Origin: Ureibacillus galli
GTDB taxonomy: Bacteria; Bacillota; Bacilli; Bacillales_A; Planococcaceae
DNA length: 64,000 nt
Direction: 5' to 3'
NCBI RefSeq assembly: GCF_014836845.1
Contig: NZ_JACSQA010000016.1
Span: 19,391-83,390, forward strand
Made by a program: the position numbers and the translations under genes. Within the stretch, counting starts at the first letter, position 1; every line of letters begins with the position of its first letter. Positions 30,887 to 43,452 of this stretch are shown here, in pieces. The notes beneath the pieces are model-generated. The model had not been told where the DNA came from, made no database searches, and worked only from the letters and a program-made list of their open reading frames with translations.

Positions 30887-31648
30887 ATGACAGTTTTAGT
30901 TGGTAGAAAAATTAAAAAAACTTATGGAAAAAAATCGACAGCACAAGAAGTGCTGAAAGGTATAGATATAGAAGTAAATAAAGGTGAGTTTGTTGGGATT
31001 ATGGGTCCATCTGGTTCAGGGAAAACAACATTACTAAATGTTTTATGTTCTATTGATCATCCAACTGAAGGTGTAGTAGAAATCAATGGGAAAAATTTAC
31101 GTAATATGAAGGAAAAACAACTGGCCAACTTCAGACGGGAACAGCTTGGGTTTGTCTTTCAAGATTATAATTTGCTTGATACATTGACGGTAAAGGAAAA
31201 TATTTTACTACCGTTATCAATCAGTAAGCTTCCAAGGGCTGTTGCAGAAAGTCGTTTAAAAGAACTAGTAAAGTTATTAGGAATTACAGATATTTTAAAT
31301 AAATACCCAAATGAAATATCTGGGGGACAAAAGCAACGGACATCTGCTGCAAGAGCTCTAATTTCTTCGCCAACATTAGTTTTTGCTGATGAACCTACAG
31401 GAGCACTCGACTCGAAATCTGCAACGTCATTACTAACGAATTTAGAAAATATTAATAAGCAAAAATCGGTTACGATCATGATGGTAACGCATGATTCTGT
31501 CGCTGCAAGTTTTTGCTCACGAGTGTTATTTTTAAAAGATGGTGCAATTTATACGGAGTTATATCGAGGAGATAAAACGAGACAACAATTTTTCCAACAA
31601 ATTTTAAATACGCAAAGTATTCTAGGCGGTGATGGATATGACGCTTAG
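30887..31648 (+). CDS. BceA-like ABC transporter ATP-binding protein
   Basis: ATPase of a peptide-antibiotic detoxification transporter. The 253 residues contain Walker [12 protein letters not shown], the Q-loop ([14 protein letters not shown]), signature SGGQKQR and Walker [13 protein letters not shown]. The ATG at 30887 follows AAAGGGGAG; an upstream ATG at 30869 precedes the ribosome site. It overlaps the permease gene by 11 nt. Relatives in B. subtilis (BceA, PsdA, YxdL) remove or free lipid II-cycle intermediates from bacitracin or lantibiotics; the drug for this copy cannot be read. Confidence 0.93.
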   Translation: MTVLVGRKIKKTYGKKSTAQEVLKGIDIEVNKGEFVGIMGPSGSGKTTLLNVLCSIDHPTEGVVEINGKNLRNMKEKQLANFRREQLGFVFQDYNLLDTLTVKENILLPLSISKLPRAVAESRLKELVKLLGITDILNKYPNEISGGQKQRTSAARALISSPTLVFADEPTGALDSKSATSLLTNLENINKQKSVTIMMVTHDSVAASFCSRVLFLKDGAIYTELYRGDKTRQQFFQQILNTQSILGGDGYDA

Positions 31649-33608
31649 CCGTCTCGTATTGCGAAGTATGAGGAAAAACGTAAAACATTATTATTTATAT
31701 TTCTTTGCCTTAATATTTAGTGTTACCCTATGTTATTCTTTTACGACCCTGCACCATAACCCAACGGTTGTAGAAGCTTTAAAAGAAAGTGGTACAGCTG
31801 CTGCGGGATTCCAATCAGCAACTTTTGTGTTGTATTTTATCATTACATTTTTTGTGCTCTATGCAAATCATTTATTTATGAAACGTCGAAGTAAAGAGAT
31901 TGGTCTTTATCAATTAATTGGGATGACGAAAGGGTTAATTGTAAGATTAATTGCTCTTGAAAATATAATTTTATTCATTTTTGCGGTTGCCCTTGGGATG
32001 GTTATTGGATTCTTTAGTTCAAGACTATTTGCGATGATCTTAATTAAACTATTGAAACTAGATTTAGTCATTGAATTAGTATTTTCACCTAAAGCATTTA
32101 CGCAATCTGTCATTATATTTTCAATTCTACTATTAGTTATTTTATTCCAAATGACTTGGATGGTATATCGCGTTACATTACTATCTTTATTCCATGCCTC
32201 AAAAAAAGCAGACGAACGCATAAAACGTTTTAATTTTTTCCAAATGACCTTTGGTTTACTTGGTTTGTTGCTCATCGTTTACGGCTACTATGAGTCTTCC
32301 ATATTATTTGATGCGGAAAAAAGTCTTTTTAAAGATATATTTTTACACATGCTTGTTATTTTAGCATCTACGATTCTTGGAACATTTTTATTCTTTAGAT
32401 ATTCCGTATCCTTTATTATGAATATTTTCAGAGCGAGTAAAAAAGGACATTTAAAGATTCGAGACGTTATGGCAGTTACGCAGATTATGCATCGAATGAA
32501 AGGAAATGCGAAGTCGTTAACGTTAATTACCGTATTAACAGGATTAGCCGTTGGGATTATGAGTTTATCGTATATTTCATATTACTCATCCGAAACAAGG
32601 GCTCGTCAATTTTCTCCATATGATTATACTTTAGTAAACGATAAAGGAATTAGTTTTTTAGATCGTTTACATCAAGAAGGAATTGAATTTAAAAAGGATA
32701 CGTATCGTGTGGCGGAAGTTACATTTAACTTTCAAGATTTAGTCGGTGATATTACGAATGAAAATTTAACCTTTTCTACTGAATCATCAATGTATGTGAT
32801 TTCATTAAGTGATTATAAGCAAGTAGTCCCTGATGCTCAAATAAATGAAGGAGAGACTATTATTACGAGCTACCAGAATATGTTTTCAGAAGTGGTACCT
32901 CTTGAAGAAGGAGGAGATTTTTCTGTTCAGTATCATAATGAAGAGGCTAAGTTTGTATTAAAAGAAGTACAAGAAAAATTTATGCTTTCAGGTACAATAA
33001 CAATGGCAAGTCCAGTACTTGTTGTTACAGATACTGCATTTGAAAATATATCAGCAAATCAAACTTCGGAAAGTTCCTTCAATTACCAGGTCGGAGTGAA
33101 CTTAGTGAACAGTGAAGATATTCCAAAAGCAGAAGAAATCTATACTGATATACAAGAGGAAAGAAAATTAGTTGTAAATGGACAAGAATATTTACCGCTA
33201 TCTTACGAAGAAGAGAAGCAAGGTTACTTATCAATCTATGGTACAACGATTTTCATTACCGCTTTCCTTGGACTAGCATTTTTATTAACAACAGGTAGCA
33301 TTCTTTACTTCAAACAAATGTCAGAAGCTGAAATGGAGAAAGAATCCTACACGACATTAAGAAAGATTGGCTTTTCAACTTCTGACTTAATGAGAGGGAT
33401 TTATGCAAAACAAGCATTTAACTTTGGGGTACCGCTCGTAATAGGGTTGTTGCACAGTTATTTTGCTGTAAAATCCGGCTGGTTCTTATTTGGAACAGAA
33501 ATGTTTACCCCGCTTGTCGTAACAATGGTTCTATACGTAGTCATGTATGCAATCTTTGCCGTCATTTCAACACAATATTATAAACGAATAATCAAAGCAT
33601 CATTATAA
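31638..33608 (+). CDS. BceB-like ABC transporter permease
   Basis: Large permease of 656 residues with about ten transmembrane helices and, between TM7 and TM8, an extracellular domain of roughly 200 residues (about 310-530), the peptide-sensing part of BceB proteins. N-terminal [20 protein letters not shown] and C-terminal [17 protein letters not shown] segments closely resemble B. subtilis BceB. The ATG at 31638 overlaps the ATPase gene; an ATG at 31632 and a GTG at 31629 are alternatives. In these systems the permease both removes the peptide and signals to the kinase. The two-component genes upstream make this a complete sensing-resistance module. Confidence 0.94.
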   Translation: MTLSRLVLRSMRKNVKHYYLYFFALIFSVTLCYSFTTLHHNPTVVEALKESGTAAAGFQSATFVLYFIITFFVLYANHLFMKRRSKEIGLYQLIGMTKGLIVRLIALENIILFIFAVALGMVIGFFSSRLFAMILIKLLKLDLVIELVFSPKAFTQSVIIFSILLLVILFQMTWMVYRVTLLSLFHASKKADERIKRFNFFQMTFGLLGLLLIVYGYYESSILFDAEKSLFKDIFLHMLVILASTILGTFLFFRYSVSFIMNIFRASKKGHLKIRDVMAVTQIMHRMKGNAKSLTLITVLTGLAVGIMSLSYISYYSSETRARQFSPYDYTLVNDKGISFLDRLHQEGIEFKKDTYRVAEVTFNFQDLVGDITNENLTFSTESSMYVISLSDYKQVVPDAQINEGETIITSYQNMFSEVVPLEEGGDFSVQYHNEEAKFVLKEVQEKFMLSGTITMASPVLVVTDTAFENISANQTSESSFNYQVGVNLVNSEDIPKAEEIYTDIQEERKLVVNGQEYLPLSYEEEKQGYLSIYGTTIFITAFLGLAFLLTTGSILYFKQMSEAEMEKESYTTLRKIGFSTSDLMRGIYAKQAFNFGVPLVIGLLHSYFAVKSGWFLFGTEMFTPLVVTMVLYVVMYAIFAVISTQYYKRIIKASL

Positions 33609-33614
33609 TAGAAG

Positions 33615-33664
33615 AAAGCCATTATATTTTCCGAAAATTTCAGGAATATATAGTGGCTTTTTCT
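33615..33664 (+). terminator. Terminator after the BceB-like gene
   Basis: A 14-bp imperfect stem (33615-33628 with 33645-33660) and a short T run. The loop holds a CodY-box-like sequence (33625-33639), discussed under findings. Confidence 0.75.
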
Positions 33665-33668
33665 TATA

Positions 33669-33697
33669 TTGACTTTTCGTTAAGAAGAGGTTAGACT
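33669..33697 (+). promoter_or_regulatory. Promoter of the YuiF-like antiporter gene
   Basis: TTGACT (33669-33674), a 17-bp spacer and TAGACT (33692-33697), about 55 nt before the start codon. Confidence 0.6.
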
Positions 33698-33751
33698 TTA
33701 ATACGTTACTAGTTTAATAATTTAGCAGACGAAAGTAAGAGGGATATATAA

Positions 33752-35083
33752 ATGAATGCTGTAATAGTCGCGGTCGTTGTAATGCTCATATTGAGTGTTC
33801 TTCGGATCAACGTTGTATTTTCATTAGTTATTGGGGCTGTTGCTGGAGGGATAACAGCAGGGATGTCCCTTGACGATACATTAATGGCTTTTGTAGAAGG
33901 TTTAGGCGGTGGAGCAGAAGTTGCGTTAAGTTATGGAATGCTTGGTGGTTTAGCCATTGCCATTTCAAAAACAGGAATATCAGAATTGCTTGTTGTAACG
34001 ATATTAAAGTTAGTTCAACGTAAAGGGGATTCTCAAAAAAGAGGGTTAATAAAAGCGTTACTATTTTTCGTTATTTTATTAATGTCTATTTTTTCACAAA
34101 ACCTAATTCCAATTCATATTGCGTTTATCCCATTATTAATTCCGCCGATTATTAAAATATTAAATATGCTAGAAATTGATCGTCGTTTAATTGCATGTAT
34201 TTTAGCATTCGGCTTAATTACACCATATATGAGTTTGCCTTTTGGTTTTGGACTAGTTTATCAAGGAATTGTAGCAGATAATATTTCAGCTGCTGGTCTT
34301 GAAATTACAAAATCCGATGTTTATGGTCCAATGTTAATTCCAGCGCTTGGAATGGTTGTCGGATTAGTAGTCGCGTTCTTTATATTCCGTAAACCAAGGA
34401 AGTATGAAGATCGGGAAGTGGAAACTGAAATCAAAGTTACGATTAAAAAGAGAAATGTCGTTTTCACTATTATTGCTCTTATAGCTGCGGTAATCGTTCA
34501 AATACCTAGTATTGTACCTTTAACGTCAGGTTCTATGTTTTTCGGAGCCCTTGTCGGAGTTTTAATATTATACATTACAGGTGCATTAAAATGGAGTGAA
34601 GCAGATCAAGTACTTACAGATGGTATGCGCTTAATGGCATTTATCGGATTAGTAATGATTGCGTCAAGTGGTTTTGCTTCTGTAGTAACCGCAACAGGCG
34701 ATGTAGAACAGTTAGTAGAAGCTGCTAATTATATATTAGGTGACAATAAAGGGTTAGCAGTATTAATGATGCTATTGATTGGTTTGCTAATTGATATGGG
34801 TATCGGTTCATCTTTTGCAACGATACCGATTATTGCTGCGATATTTGTACCGATTGGTTTAGAGTTCGGTTTGAGCACTGCTGCTATTATTACTTTAATA
34901 GGTACAGCAGGAGCTTTAGGGGATGCAGGATCACCAGCATCAGATTCTACATTAGGACCTACTGCTGGGTTAAATGTAGATGGACAACATGATCATATTC
35001 GTGATACATGTATACCAACTTTCTTCATATTTAATATCCCATTGATTATTTTTGGATGGGCGGCAGTCATGTTCTTTTCATAA
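33752..35083 (+). CDS. YuiF-like Na+/H+ antiporter family permease
   Basis: Integral membrane protein of 443 residues with roughly eleven hydrophobic segments. It starts with a hydrophobic MNAVIVAVVVMLILSVL helix. Two family hallmarks are the glycine-rich loop around GLGGGAEVALSYGMLGGLAIA and the C-terminal GTAGALGDAGSPASDSTLG. This resembles the ion-transporter group that contains B. subtilis YuiF and NhaC-like antiporters. Substrate could be sodium/proton or an amino acid; I cannot choose. The gene is monocistronic, with its own promoter and terminator. Confidence 0.8.
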   Translation: MNAVIVAVVVMLILSVLRINVVFSLVIGAVAGGITAGMSLDDTLMAFVEGLGGGAEVALSYGMLGGLAIAISKTGISELLVVTILKLVQRKGDSQKRGLIKALLFFVILLMSIFSQNLIPIHIAFIPLLIPPIIKILNMLEIDRRLIACILAFGLITPYMSLPFGFGLVYQGIVADNISAAGLEITKSDVYGPMLIPALGMVVGLVVAFFIFRKPRKYEDREVETEIKVTIKKRNVVFTIIALIAAVIVQIPSIVPLTSGSMFFGALVGVLILYITGALKWSEADQVLTDGMRLMAFIGLVMIASSGFASVVTATGDVEQLVEAANYILGDNKGLAVLMMLLIGLLIDMGIGSSFATIPIIAAIFVPIGLEFGLSTAAIITLIGTAGALGDAGSPASDSTLGPTAGLNVDGQHDHIRDTCIPTFFIFNIPLIIFGWAAVMFFS

Positions 35084-35090
35084 GTAACTT

Positions 35091-35122
35091 AAAGGGTGTC
35101 CCGATTGTGGGGCACCTTTTTT
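35091..35122 (+). terminator. Terminator after the YuiF-like gene
   Basis: A stem of about 10 bp with one bulge (35092-35102 with 35109-35119) and six T residues (35117-35122). Confidence 0.8.
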
Positions 35123-35279
35123 GTATAAAAGAAACAAAAACAAACGGAACCATATATAACCATACATAATTGGTTGATATTGATGAATAGATTCATTATA
35201 CTTAAAAAGGCTTTGAAACAAGTTGTTGAAAAGCAATGTATAAAAGAATTACAATTTCAAAGAATTTAGCAGAAAATAC

Positions 35280-35308
35280 TTGCTTATTCTTAGTAAATTG
35301 TATATACT
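35280..35308 (+). promoter_or_regulatory. Promoter of the S10-spc-alpha superoperon
   Basis: TTGCTT (35280-35285), a 17-bp spacer and TATACT (35303-35308). It shares its -35 hexamer with the rplK promoter. Confidence 0.75.
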
Positions 35309-35314
35309 GTTGAA

Positions 35315-35746
<432 letters not shown>

Positions 35747-35795
35747 TGGTAAAAACAAATAGAACTTTTTTAATAATCACAGGAGGTGTGACAAA

Positions 35796-36425
35796 ATGGC
35801 TAAAGGAATCTTAGGTAGAAAAGTTGGTATGACACAAGTTTTCGCTGAAAATGGAGATTTAATCCCTGTAACAGTTATCGAAGCTGCTCCAAACGTAGTT
35901 CTTCAAAAGAAAACTGTTGAAACAGATGGTTACGAAGCAATCCAAGTTGGTTTCGAAGATAAGCGTGTGAAGCTTTCAAACAAACCAGAACAAGGTCACG
36001 TAGCTAAAGCGAATACTGCTCCTAAGCGCTTCATTCGTGAATTCCGCAACGTTAACGTGGAAGAGTACGAGGTTGGTCAAGAAGTCAAAGTAGAAATTTT
36101 CGCAGAAGGCGATGTAGTAGACGTAACAGGTGTTACGAAAGGTAAAGGTTTCCAAGGTGTTATTAAACGTCACGGACAATCTCGTGGTCCTATGGCCCAC
36201 GGTTCTCGTTACCACCGTCGTCCTGGTTCAATGGGTCCAGTTGCTCCGAACCGCGTATTTAAACAAAAGAAATTACCAGGTCAAACTGGTGGTGTTGTAG
36301 TTACGATCCAAAACTTAGAAATCGTTAAAGTTGATGCAGAACGTAACTTATTACTAGTTAAAGGTAATGTTCCTGGTTCTAAAAAAGCATTAGTTACAGT
36401 AAAAACAGCTGTAAAATCTAAATAA
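35796..36425 (+). CDS. rplC: 50S ribosomal protein L3
   Basis: Early 50S assembly protein near the peptidyl transferase centre. The 209 residues contain [16 protein letters not shown] and the loop [15 protein letters not shown]. The ATG at 35796 lies behind ACAGGAGGTG. Confidence 0.98.
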   Translation: MAKGILGRKVGMTQVFAENGDLIPVTVIEAAPNVVLQKKTVETDGYEAIQVGFEDKRVKLSNKPEQGHVAKANTAPKRFIREFRNVNVEEYEVGQEVKVEIFAEGDVVDVTGVTKGKGFQGVIKRHGQSRGPMAHGSRYHRRPGSMGPVAPNRVFKQKKLPGQTGGVVVTIQNLEIVKVDAERNLLLVKGNVPGSKKALVTVKTAVKSK

Positions 36426-36451
36426 TTTCCCGAAGAAAGGAGGAAACAGGA

Positions 36452-37075
36452 ATGACAAAGGTATCTGTACTTAGTCAAACAGGCGCTTCTGTTGGTGAAA
36501 TTGAGTTAAACGATGCAGTTTTTGCAATTGAGCCTAACGAAGCAGTATTATTCGACGCAGTAATCGCTCAACGCGCTTCTCTACGTCAAGGTAATCATAA
36601 AGTAAAAAACCGCTCTGAAGTCGCTGGTGGTGGTCGTAAACCATGGCGTCAAAAGGGAACTGGTCGTGCTCGTCAAGGTTCTATCCGTTCTCCACAATGG
36701 CGTGGCGGTGGTACTGTATTCGGTCCTACACCACGTAGCTACAGCTATAAATTACCGAAGAAAGTTCGTCGCTTAGCTCTTAAATCTGCTTTATCAGCTA
36801 AAGTTGGAGAACAAAACTTCGTAGTTCTTGATGCATTACAATTAGATGCACCAAAAACTAAAGATTTCAAAGCAATTTTAGGTAACCTAAACATTGATAC
36901 AAAAGCATTGTTCGTTACAGCTGAGTTAGATGAAAACGTAGCATTATCTGCTCGTAACATCCCTGGTGTAACTGTTTTAACAGCTGCTGGAATCAACGTT
37001 CTTGATCTTGTAGGTCATGACAAAGTTGTTTTCACGAAAGCTGCAGTAGAAAAAGTTGAGGAGGTGCTTGGATAA
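36452..37075 (+). CDS. rplD: 50S ribosomal protein L4
   Basis: Lines the exit tunnel with its extended loop ([20 protein letters not shown]), the place of some macrolide-resistance changes, and here unaltered. The 207 residues are complete. The stop overlaps the rplW ATG by one base (TAATG), implying coupled translation. Confidence 0.97.
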   Translation: MTKVSVLSQTGASVGEIELNDAVFAIEPNEAVLFDAVIAQRASLRQGNHKVKNRSEVAGGGRKPWRQKGTGRARQGSIRSPQWRGGGTVFGPTPRSYSYKLPKKVRRLALKSALSAKVGEQNFVVLDALQLDAPKTKDFKAILGNLNIDTKALFVTAELDENVALSARNIPGVTVLTAAGINVLDLVGHDKVVFTKAAVEKVEEVLG

Positions 37076-37359
37076 TGGAAGCACGTGATATTCTAAAACG
37101 TCCGGTCATTACTGAGCGTTCTTCTGAGCTTATGGCTGAGAAAAAATACACTTTTGAAGTTGATGTTCGCGCAAACAAAACTCAAGTTAAAGATGCAGTA
37201 GAAGCAATCTTTGATGTAAAAGTTGAAAAAGTAAACATCATGAACTACAAAGGTAAATTTAAACGTGTTGGTAAATTCGGCGGATACACAAACAAACGTC
37301 GTAAAGCAATCGTTAAATTAGCTGCTGATAGCAAAGAAATCGAAATTTTTGATATCTAA
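37075..37359 (+). CDS. rplW: 50S ribosomal protein L23
   Basis: Exit-tunnel rim protein that docks trigger factor and SRP. The 94 residues begin [16 protein letters not shown] and include the RNA-binding loop ([12 protein letters not shown]). It overlaps rplD by one base, and the SD GAGGAGGTG lies in the end of rplD. Confidence 0.97.
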   Translation: MEARDILKRPVITERSSELMAEKKYTFEVDVRANKTQVKDAVEAIFDVKVEKVNIMNYKGKFKRVGKFGGYTNKRRKAIVKLAADSKEIEIFDI

Positions 37360-37404
37360 TTCCGATAAGGAAAGAATCGAAGAATAAAGAAGGAGGGAAA
37401 ACAA

Positions 37405-38235
37405 ATGGCGATTAAAAAGTATAAACCAACCTCAAATGGTCGTCGTAACATGACGTCATCTGACTTTGCTGAAATTACAACTAATAAGCCTGAAAAGTCT
37501 TTATTAGAACCAATTAAACGCAAAGCTGGTCGTAACAACCAAGGTAAAATTACTGTTCGTCATCATGGTGGTGGTCATAAGAAGCAATACCGCGTAATCG
37601 ACTTCAAACGTCTTAAAGACGGAATTCCAGGACGCGTTGCTACTATTGAATATGATCCAAACCGCTCTGCGAATATCGCATTAATCAATTACGCTGACGG
37701 TGAAAAACGTTACATCTTAGCTCCAAAAGGATTAGAAGTTGGTCAAACAATCGAATCTGGTCCAGATGCAGACATTAAAGTAGGTAACTCTTTACCATTA
37801 GCAAACATCCCAATGGGTACTACAATTCATAACATCGAGTTAAAACCTGGTAAAGGTGGACAATTGGTACGTTCTGCTGGTACTTCTGCTCAAGTACTTG
37901 GTCGTGAAGGTAAATACGTAATCGTTCGTCTACAATCTGGTGAAGTTCGTTTAGTACTTGCAACTTGCCGTGCTACTATCGGTCAAGTAGGTAACGAACA
38001 ACATGAACTTATCCACATTGGTAAAGCAGGTCGTTCTCGTTGGTTAGGTAAACGCCCAACTGTTCGTGGTTCTGTAATGAACCCTAACGATCACCCACAC
38101 GGTGGTGGTGAAGGACGTTCTCCAATCGGACGTAAATCTCCAATGACACCATGGGGTAAACCAGCTCTTGGTTACAAAACTCGTAAGAAGAAAAACAAAA
38201 CTAATAAGTTAATCATTCGTTCTCGTAAAAAATAA
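37405..38235 (+). CDS. rplB: 50S ribosomal protein L2
   Basis: Core 50S protein needed for subunit joining and peptidyl transfer. The 276 residues end with the conserved block [16 protein letters not shown] and [12 protein letters not shown], including the essential histidine. The ATG at 37405 follows GAAGGAGGGA. Confidence 0.98.
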   Translation: MAIKKYKPTSNGRRNMTSSDFAEITTNKPEKSLLEPIKRKAGRNNQGKITVRHHGGGHKKQYRVIDFKRLKDGIPGRVATIEYDPNRSANIALINYADGEKRYILAPKGLEVGQTIESGPDADIKVGNSLPLANIPMGTTIHNIELKPGKGGQLVRSAGTSAQVLGREGKYVIVRLQSGEVRLVLATCRATIGQVGNEQHELIHIGKAGRSRWLGKRPTVRGSVMNPNDHPHGGGEGRSPIGRKSPMTPWGKPALGYKTRKKKNKTNKLIIRSRKK

Positions 38236-38295
38236 TGTGATTGTACTACGGTTCGCTAGTCGTACCGTGGTGGAGTCACGGAGGGAGGTTCCTAA

Positions 38296-38574
38296 ATGGG
38301 TCGCAGCTTGAAGAAAGGACCTTTTGTGGATGATCACTTAATGAAAAAAGTTGAAGCACAAGAAGGTTCTGAGAAAAAACAAGTTATTAAAACTTGGTCT
38401 CGCCGTTCTACTATCTTCCCGAACTTCATCGGATTAACAATCGCTGTATATGATGGACGCAAACATGTTCCTGTATACGTGACAGAAGATATGGTAGGTC
38501 ACAAATTAGGCGAATTCGCACCGACACGTACTTACAAAGGTCACGGTGCAGATGACAAGAAAACAAGACGCTAA
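38296..38574 (+). CDS. rpsS: 30S ribosomal protein S19
   Basis: Head protein forming part of intersubunit bridge B1. The 92 residues show [18 protein letters not shown] and the C-terminal [14 protein letters not shown]. The 60-nt gap before it holds a short hairpin with ACGGT/ACCGT arms. The ATG at 38296 follows GGAGGGAGG. Confidence 0.97.
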   Translation: MGRSLKKGPFVDDHLMKKVEAQEGSEKKQVIKTWSRRSTIFPNFIGLTIAVYDGRKHVPVYVTEDMVGHKLGEFAPTRTYKGHGADDKKTRR

Positions 38575-38596
38575 TTTTGAGAGGAGGTAAATCCTA

Positions 38597-38941
38597 ATGA
38601 CACAAGCTAAAGCTATCGCTCGCACAGTGCGCATCGCTCCTCGTAAAGTACGTCTAGTAGTAGACTTAATCCGAGGCAAGCAAGTTGGTGAAGCAGTTGC
38701 AATTTTACGTCATACTCCAAAAGCGGCGTCTCCAGTCGTTGAGAAAGTATTAAAATCTGCAGTTGCTAATGCTGAGCACAACTATGAATTAGATGTAAAC
38801 AACTTAGTTGTTTCTGAAGTTTTTGTTGACGAAGGTCCAACATTAAAACGTTTCCGTCCACGTGCACAAGGACGTGCAAGCGCAATTAACAAACGCACAA
38901 GCCACATTACAATCGTGGTATCTGAGAAGAAGGAGGGTTAA
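38597..38941 (+). CDS. rplV: 50S ribosomal protein L22
   Basis: Exit-tunnel protein; its beta-hairpin ([16 protein letters not shown]) is a macrolide-resistance site and looks wild type. The 114 residues are complete. The stop is 3 nt before rpsC, whose SD GAAGGAGGG lies within the rplV end. Confidence 0.97.
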   Translation: MTQAKAIARTVRIAPRKVRLVVDLIRGKQVGEAVAILRHTPKAASPVVEKVLKSAVANAEHNYELDVNNLVVSEVFVDEGPTLKRFRPRAQGRASAINKRTSHITIVVSEKKEG

Positions 38942-38944
38942 TCC

Positions 38945-39601
38945 GTGGGTCAAAAAGTACATCCAATAGGACTACGAGTTGGTATTATTCGTGACTGGGA
39001 GTCAAAATGGTACGCTGAGAAAGACTATGCGACTTTATTACACGAAGATATTAAAATTCGTAAATATATCGAATCTGCTTTAAAAGACGCTTCAGTTTCT
39101 AAAGTAGAAATCGAACGCGCTGCAAACCGCGTAAACATTACAATTCACACTGCGAAACCAGGTATGGTAATCGGTAAAGGCGGTACGGAAGTTGAAAACT
39201 TACGTAAATACCTTAACGATTTAACTGGTAAACGTGTACACATTAATATCGTAGAAATCAAAAAAGCTGATCTTGATGCTCGTTTAGTAGCTGAAAACAT
39301 CGCTCGTCAACTTGAGAACCGCGTATCATTCCGCCGTGCTCAAAAACAAGCAATCCAACGCACAATCCGCGCTGGTGCAAAAGGGATTAAAACACAAGTA
39401 TCTGGTCGTTTAGGTGGCGCTGATATCGCGCGTGCTGAACATTATAGCGAAGGAACTGTTCCACTTCATACTCTTCGTGCTGACATCGACTATGCTCACG
39501 CAGAAGCTGACACTACTTATGGTAAATTAGGTGTTAAAGTATGGATTTACCGTGGTGAAGTCCTTCCTACGAAGAAGAACTCTGTGGAAGGAGGCAAATA
39601 A
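38945..39601 (+). CDS. rpsC: 30S ribosomal protein S3
   Basis: Forms the mRNA entry tunnel. The 218 residues contain [14 protein letters not shown] and the KH-domain [12 protein letters not shown]. The start is GTG 38945. It is packed 2 nt before rplP. Confidence 0.97.
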   Translation: MGQKVHPIGLRVGIIRDWESKWYAEKDYATLLHEDIKIRKYIESALKDASVSKVEIERAANRVNITIHTAKPGMVIGKGGTEVENLRKYLNDLTGKRVHINIVEIKKADLDARLVAENIARQLENRVSFRRAQKQAIQRTIRAGAKGIKTQVSGRLGGADIARAEHYSEGTVPLHTLRADIDYAHAEADTTYGKLGVKVWIYRGEVLPTKKNSVEGGK

Positions 39602-39603
39602 TA

Positions 39604-40509
<906 letters not shown>

Positions 40510-40551
40510 TACATTTCGGAAACATTCCTATTCCGAAGGGAGGTAACCTAA

Positions 40552-40920
40552 GTGATCCAACAAGAAAGTCGTATGAAAGTTGCTGACAACTCAGGTGCAC
40601 GTGAAGTTTTAACAATTAAAGTGCTTGGTGGTTCTGGCCGTAAAACTGCTAACATCGGCGATATCGTTGTATGTACAGTTAAGAAAGCAACACCAGGAGG
40701 CGTTGTCAAGAAAGGTGACGTTGTTAAGGCTGTTGTCGTTCGCACAAAATCTGGTGTACGCCGTAAAGATGGTACTTATATTAAATTTGACGAAAATGCT
40801 TGCGTAATCATCAAAGACGATAAGTCACCACGCGGAACTCGTATTTTCGGACCTGTTGCACGTGAATTACGTGATAGCAACTTCATGAAAATCGTTTCAT
40901 TAGCTCCAGAAGTTCTTTAA
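40552..40920 (+). CDS. rplN: 50S ribosomal protein L14
   Basis: Subunit-interface protein of 122 residues beginning [19 protein letters not shown]. The start is GTG 40552 after GAAGGGAGG. It is the first gene of the spc segment, with no visible promoter before it. Confidence 0.97.
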   Translation: MIQQESRMKVADNSGAREVLTIKVLGGSGRKTANIGDIVVCTVKKATPGGVVKKGDVVKAVVVRTKSGVRRKDGTYIKFDENACVIIKDDKSPRGTRIFGPVARELRDSNFMKIVSLAPEVL

Positions 40921-40956
40921 TTTCATGATAGTACCAATCAAGGAGGTGCGACACTA

Positions 40957-41265
40957 ATGCATGTTAAAAAGGGCGACAAAGTAAAAGTTATTACTGGTAA
41001 AGACAAAGGTAAAGAAGGCGTAGTTTTAGCCGCTTTCCCAAAACAAGACCGTGTTCTTGTTGAAGGTGTAAATATCGTAAAAAAACATATTAAACCTAAC
41101 CAGTTAAACCCACAAGGTGGAATTGTAAGCCAAGAAGCAGCAATCCACGTATCGAACGTAATGCTAATCGATCCTAAATCTGGCGAGCCGACTCGTGTAG
41201 GTTACAAAATCGAAGATGGCAAAAAAGTTCGTGTTGCAAAAAAATCAGGTGCAGTAATCGACTAA
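40957..41265 (+). CDS. rplX: 50S ribosomal protein L24
   Basis: Assembly initiator with a KOW motif ([19 protein letters not shown]) in 102 residues. The ATG at 40957 follows AAGGAGGTG. Confidence 0.97.
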   Translation: MHVKKGDKVKVITGKDKGKEGVVLAAFPKQDRVLVEGVNIVKKHIKPNQLNPQGGIVSQEAAIHVSNVMLIDPKSGEPTRVGYKIEDGKKVRVAKKSGAVID

Positions 41266-41293
41266 TAAGTAAATTGAGAAGGGAGGTACGAAC

Positions 41294-41833
41294 ATGAGCC
41301 GCCTAAAAGAAAAATATTTAAATGAAGTTTCTCCAGCTCTTATGAGCAAGTTTGAATATAAATCAGTAATGCAAGTTCCAAAAGTAGAAAAAATCGTTAT
41401 CAACATGGGTGTTGGTGATGCAGTACAAAACTCTAAAGCACTAGATGCTGCTGTTGAAGAGTTATCAATCATCACTGGTCAAAAACCAGTTGTAACTCGT
41501 GCGAAAAAATCGATCGCAGGTTTCCGTCTACGTGAGGGAATGCCTATCGGTGCAAAAGTTACATTACGTGGTGAACGTATGTATGAATTCTTGGATAAAT
41601 TAATTTCTATCGCACTTCCACGTGTACGCGACTTCCGCGGTGTTTCTAAAAAAGCATTCGATGGTCGTGGTAACTACACTTTAGGTGTTAAAGAACAATT
41701 AATTTTCCCTGAAATCGATTACGATAAAGTTTCAAAAGTACGCGGTATGGACATCGTGATCGTAACAACTGCGAATTCTGATGAAGAAGCTCGCGAGTTA
41801 TTGACACAATTCGGTATGCCGTTCCAAAAGTAA
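41294..41833 (+). CDS. rplE: 50S ribosomal protein L5
   Basis: 5S rRNA-binding protein of 179 residues with conserved [16 protein letters not shown] and [15 protein letters not shown] motifs. The ATG at 41294 follows AAGGGAGGT. Confidence 0.97.
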   Translation: MSRLKEKYLNEVSPALMSKFEYKSVMQVPKVEKIVINMGVGDAVQNSKALDAAVEELSIITGQKPVVTRAKKSIAGFRLREGMPIGAKVTLRGERMYEFLDKLISIALPRVRDFRGVSKKAFDGRGNYTLGVKEQLIFPEIDYDKVSKVRGMDIVIVTTANSDEEARELLTQFGMPFQK

Positions 41834-41836
41834 TAA

Positions 41837-42040
<204 letters not shown>

Positions 42041-42069
42041 TCCCCTAAATTGGGAAGGAGGTAAAATTT

Positions 42070-42468
42070 ATGACAATGACAGATCCGATTGCAGATATGC
42101 TAACACGCATTCGTAATGCTAACATGGTTCGTCACGAGAAGTTAGAAGTACCAGCTTCCAACTTAAAGAAAGAAATCGCTGAAATCTTAAAGCGTGAAGG
42201 TTTCGTTCGTGATGTTGAGTATGTTGAAGATAATAAGCAAGGTATTATCCGTATCTTCTTAAAATATGGAAAAGATAACGAACGCGTTATCACTGGTTTA
42301 AAACGTATTTCAAAACCTGGCTTACGCGTATATGCTAAAACTAACGAAGTACCAAAAGTACTTAACGGTTTAGGTATCGCTTTAGTATCAACTTCTCAAG
42401 GTGTATTAACTGATAAAGAAGCACGTGCTAAAAAAGTTGGCGGAGAAATCTTAGCTTACATTTGGTAA
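42070..42468 (+). CDS. rpsH: 30S ribosomal protein S8
   Basis: Central-domain 16S protein of 132 residues, beginning [17 protein letters not shown] and with [20 protein letters not shown] near the end. ATG 42070 is 7 nt after AAGGAGGT; ATG 42076 is less likely. S8 is the spc operon repressor in E. coli; no matching site was recognised. Confidence 0.97.
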   Translation: MTMTDPIADMLTRIRNANMVRHEKLEVPASNLKKEIAEILKREGFVRDVEYVEDNKQGIIRIFLKYGKDNERVITGLKRISKPGLRVYAKTNEVPKVLNGLGIALVSTSQGVLTDKEARAKKVGGEILAYIW

Positions 42469-42499
42469 TAAGTAATAAAAGAATGGAGGTGCAACCTAA

Positions 42500-43039
42500 A
42501 TGTCTCGTGTAGGTAAAAAACCAATCGAGGTTCCAGCTAACGTTACTGTGACTGTTGCTGACGACAACACAGTTACTGTTAAAGGACCTAAAGGCGAATT
42601 AACTCGTCAATTCAACAAAGATATGAAAATTGAGCAAGAAGGAAACATCATTACTGTTGTTCGCCCTTCTGAATCAAAAGAACACCGTACTGTTCATGGT
42701 ACGACTCGTGCGCTTCTAGCGAACATGGTAACTGGTGTTTCTGAAGGATTCTCTCGTTCACTAGAACTTATCGGTGTAGGTTACCGTGCGCAATTACAAG
42801 GTAAAAAACTTGTTCTTAACGTTGGTTACTCTCATCCAGTAGAGTTCACACCAGAGGAAGGTCTAGAAGTCGAAGTTCCTTCAAACACAAAAGTGATCGT
42901 TAAAGGTATTAATAAAGAACGTGTTGGTGCATTCGCATCTAACATCCGTGACGTACGTCCACCAGAACCTTATAAAGGTAAAGGTATCCGTTATGAAGGC
43001 GAATACGTTCGTCGTAAAGAAGGTAAAACAGGTAAATAA
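42500..43039 (+). CDS. rplF: 50S ribosomal protein L6
   Basis: Two-domain protein near the sarcin-ricin loop. The 179 residues start [15 protein letters not shown] and end with the [20 protein letters not shown] signature. The ATG at 42500 follows TGGAGGTG. Confidence 0.97.
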   Translation: MSRVGKKPIEVPANVTVTVADDNTVTVKGPKGELTRQFNKDMKIEQEGNIITVVRPSESKEHRTVHGTTRALLANMVTGVSEGFSRSLELIGVGYRAQLQGKKLVLNVGYSHPVEFTPEEGLEVEVPSNTKVIVKGINKERVGAFASNIRDVRPPEPYKGKGIRYEGEYVRRKEGKTGK

Positions 43040-43071
43040 TGCTTAATGAGCGTTAGAAAGGAGTGACCTCT

Positions 43072-43431
43072 GTGATTACGAAACAAGATAAAAATCAAGT
43101 TCGTAAAAAACGTCATGCGCGTGTTCGTTCTAAAATCTCGGGTACTGCTGAGCGTCCACGTTTAAATGTATTCCGTTCAAACAAACACATCTACGCGCAA
43201 CTTATTGACGATGTAGCAGGCGTAACACTTGTTAGTGCATCTACTCAAGAAAATGGTTTTGAGGGTGCAGGTAGCAATGTAGAAGCTGCGACAAAAATTG
43301 GTGAAACAATCGCTAAACGCGCTGCGGAAAAGAATATTACTGCTGTTGTATTTGACCGCGGTGGTTACTTATATCATGGACGTGTAAAAGCTTTAGCTGA
43401 AGCTGCACGCGAAAACGGCTTAGAATTTTAA
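43072..43431 (+). CDS. rplR: 50S ribosomal protein L18
   Basis: 5S rRNA-binding protein of 119 residues ([42 protein letters not shown]). The start is GTG 43072, 5 nt after AAAGGAGTGA; the GTG at 43063 overlaps that site. Confidence 0.96.
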   Translation: MITKQDKNQVRKKRHARVRSKISGTAERPRLNVFRSNKHIYAQLIDDVAGVTLVSASTQENGFEGAGSNVEAATKIGETIAKRAAEKNITAVVFDRGGYLYHGRVKALAEAARENGLEF

Positions 43432-43452
43432 TAAGAAGGAGGGACATACTTC

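Noticed and set aside
38236..38295. Short hairpin (ACGGT/ACCGT) between rplB and rpsS
   Set aside because: Only about 5 bp; too weak to claim a function.
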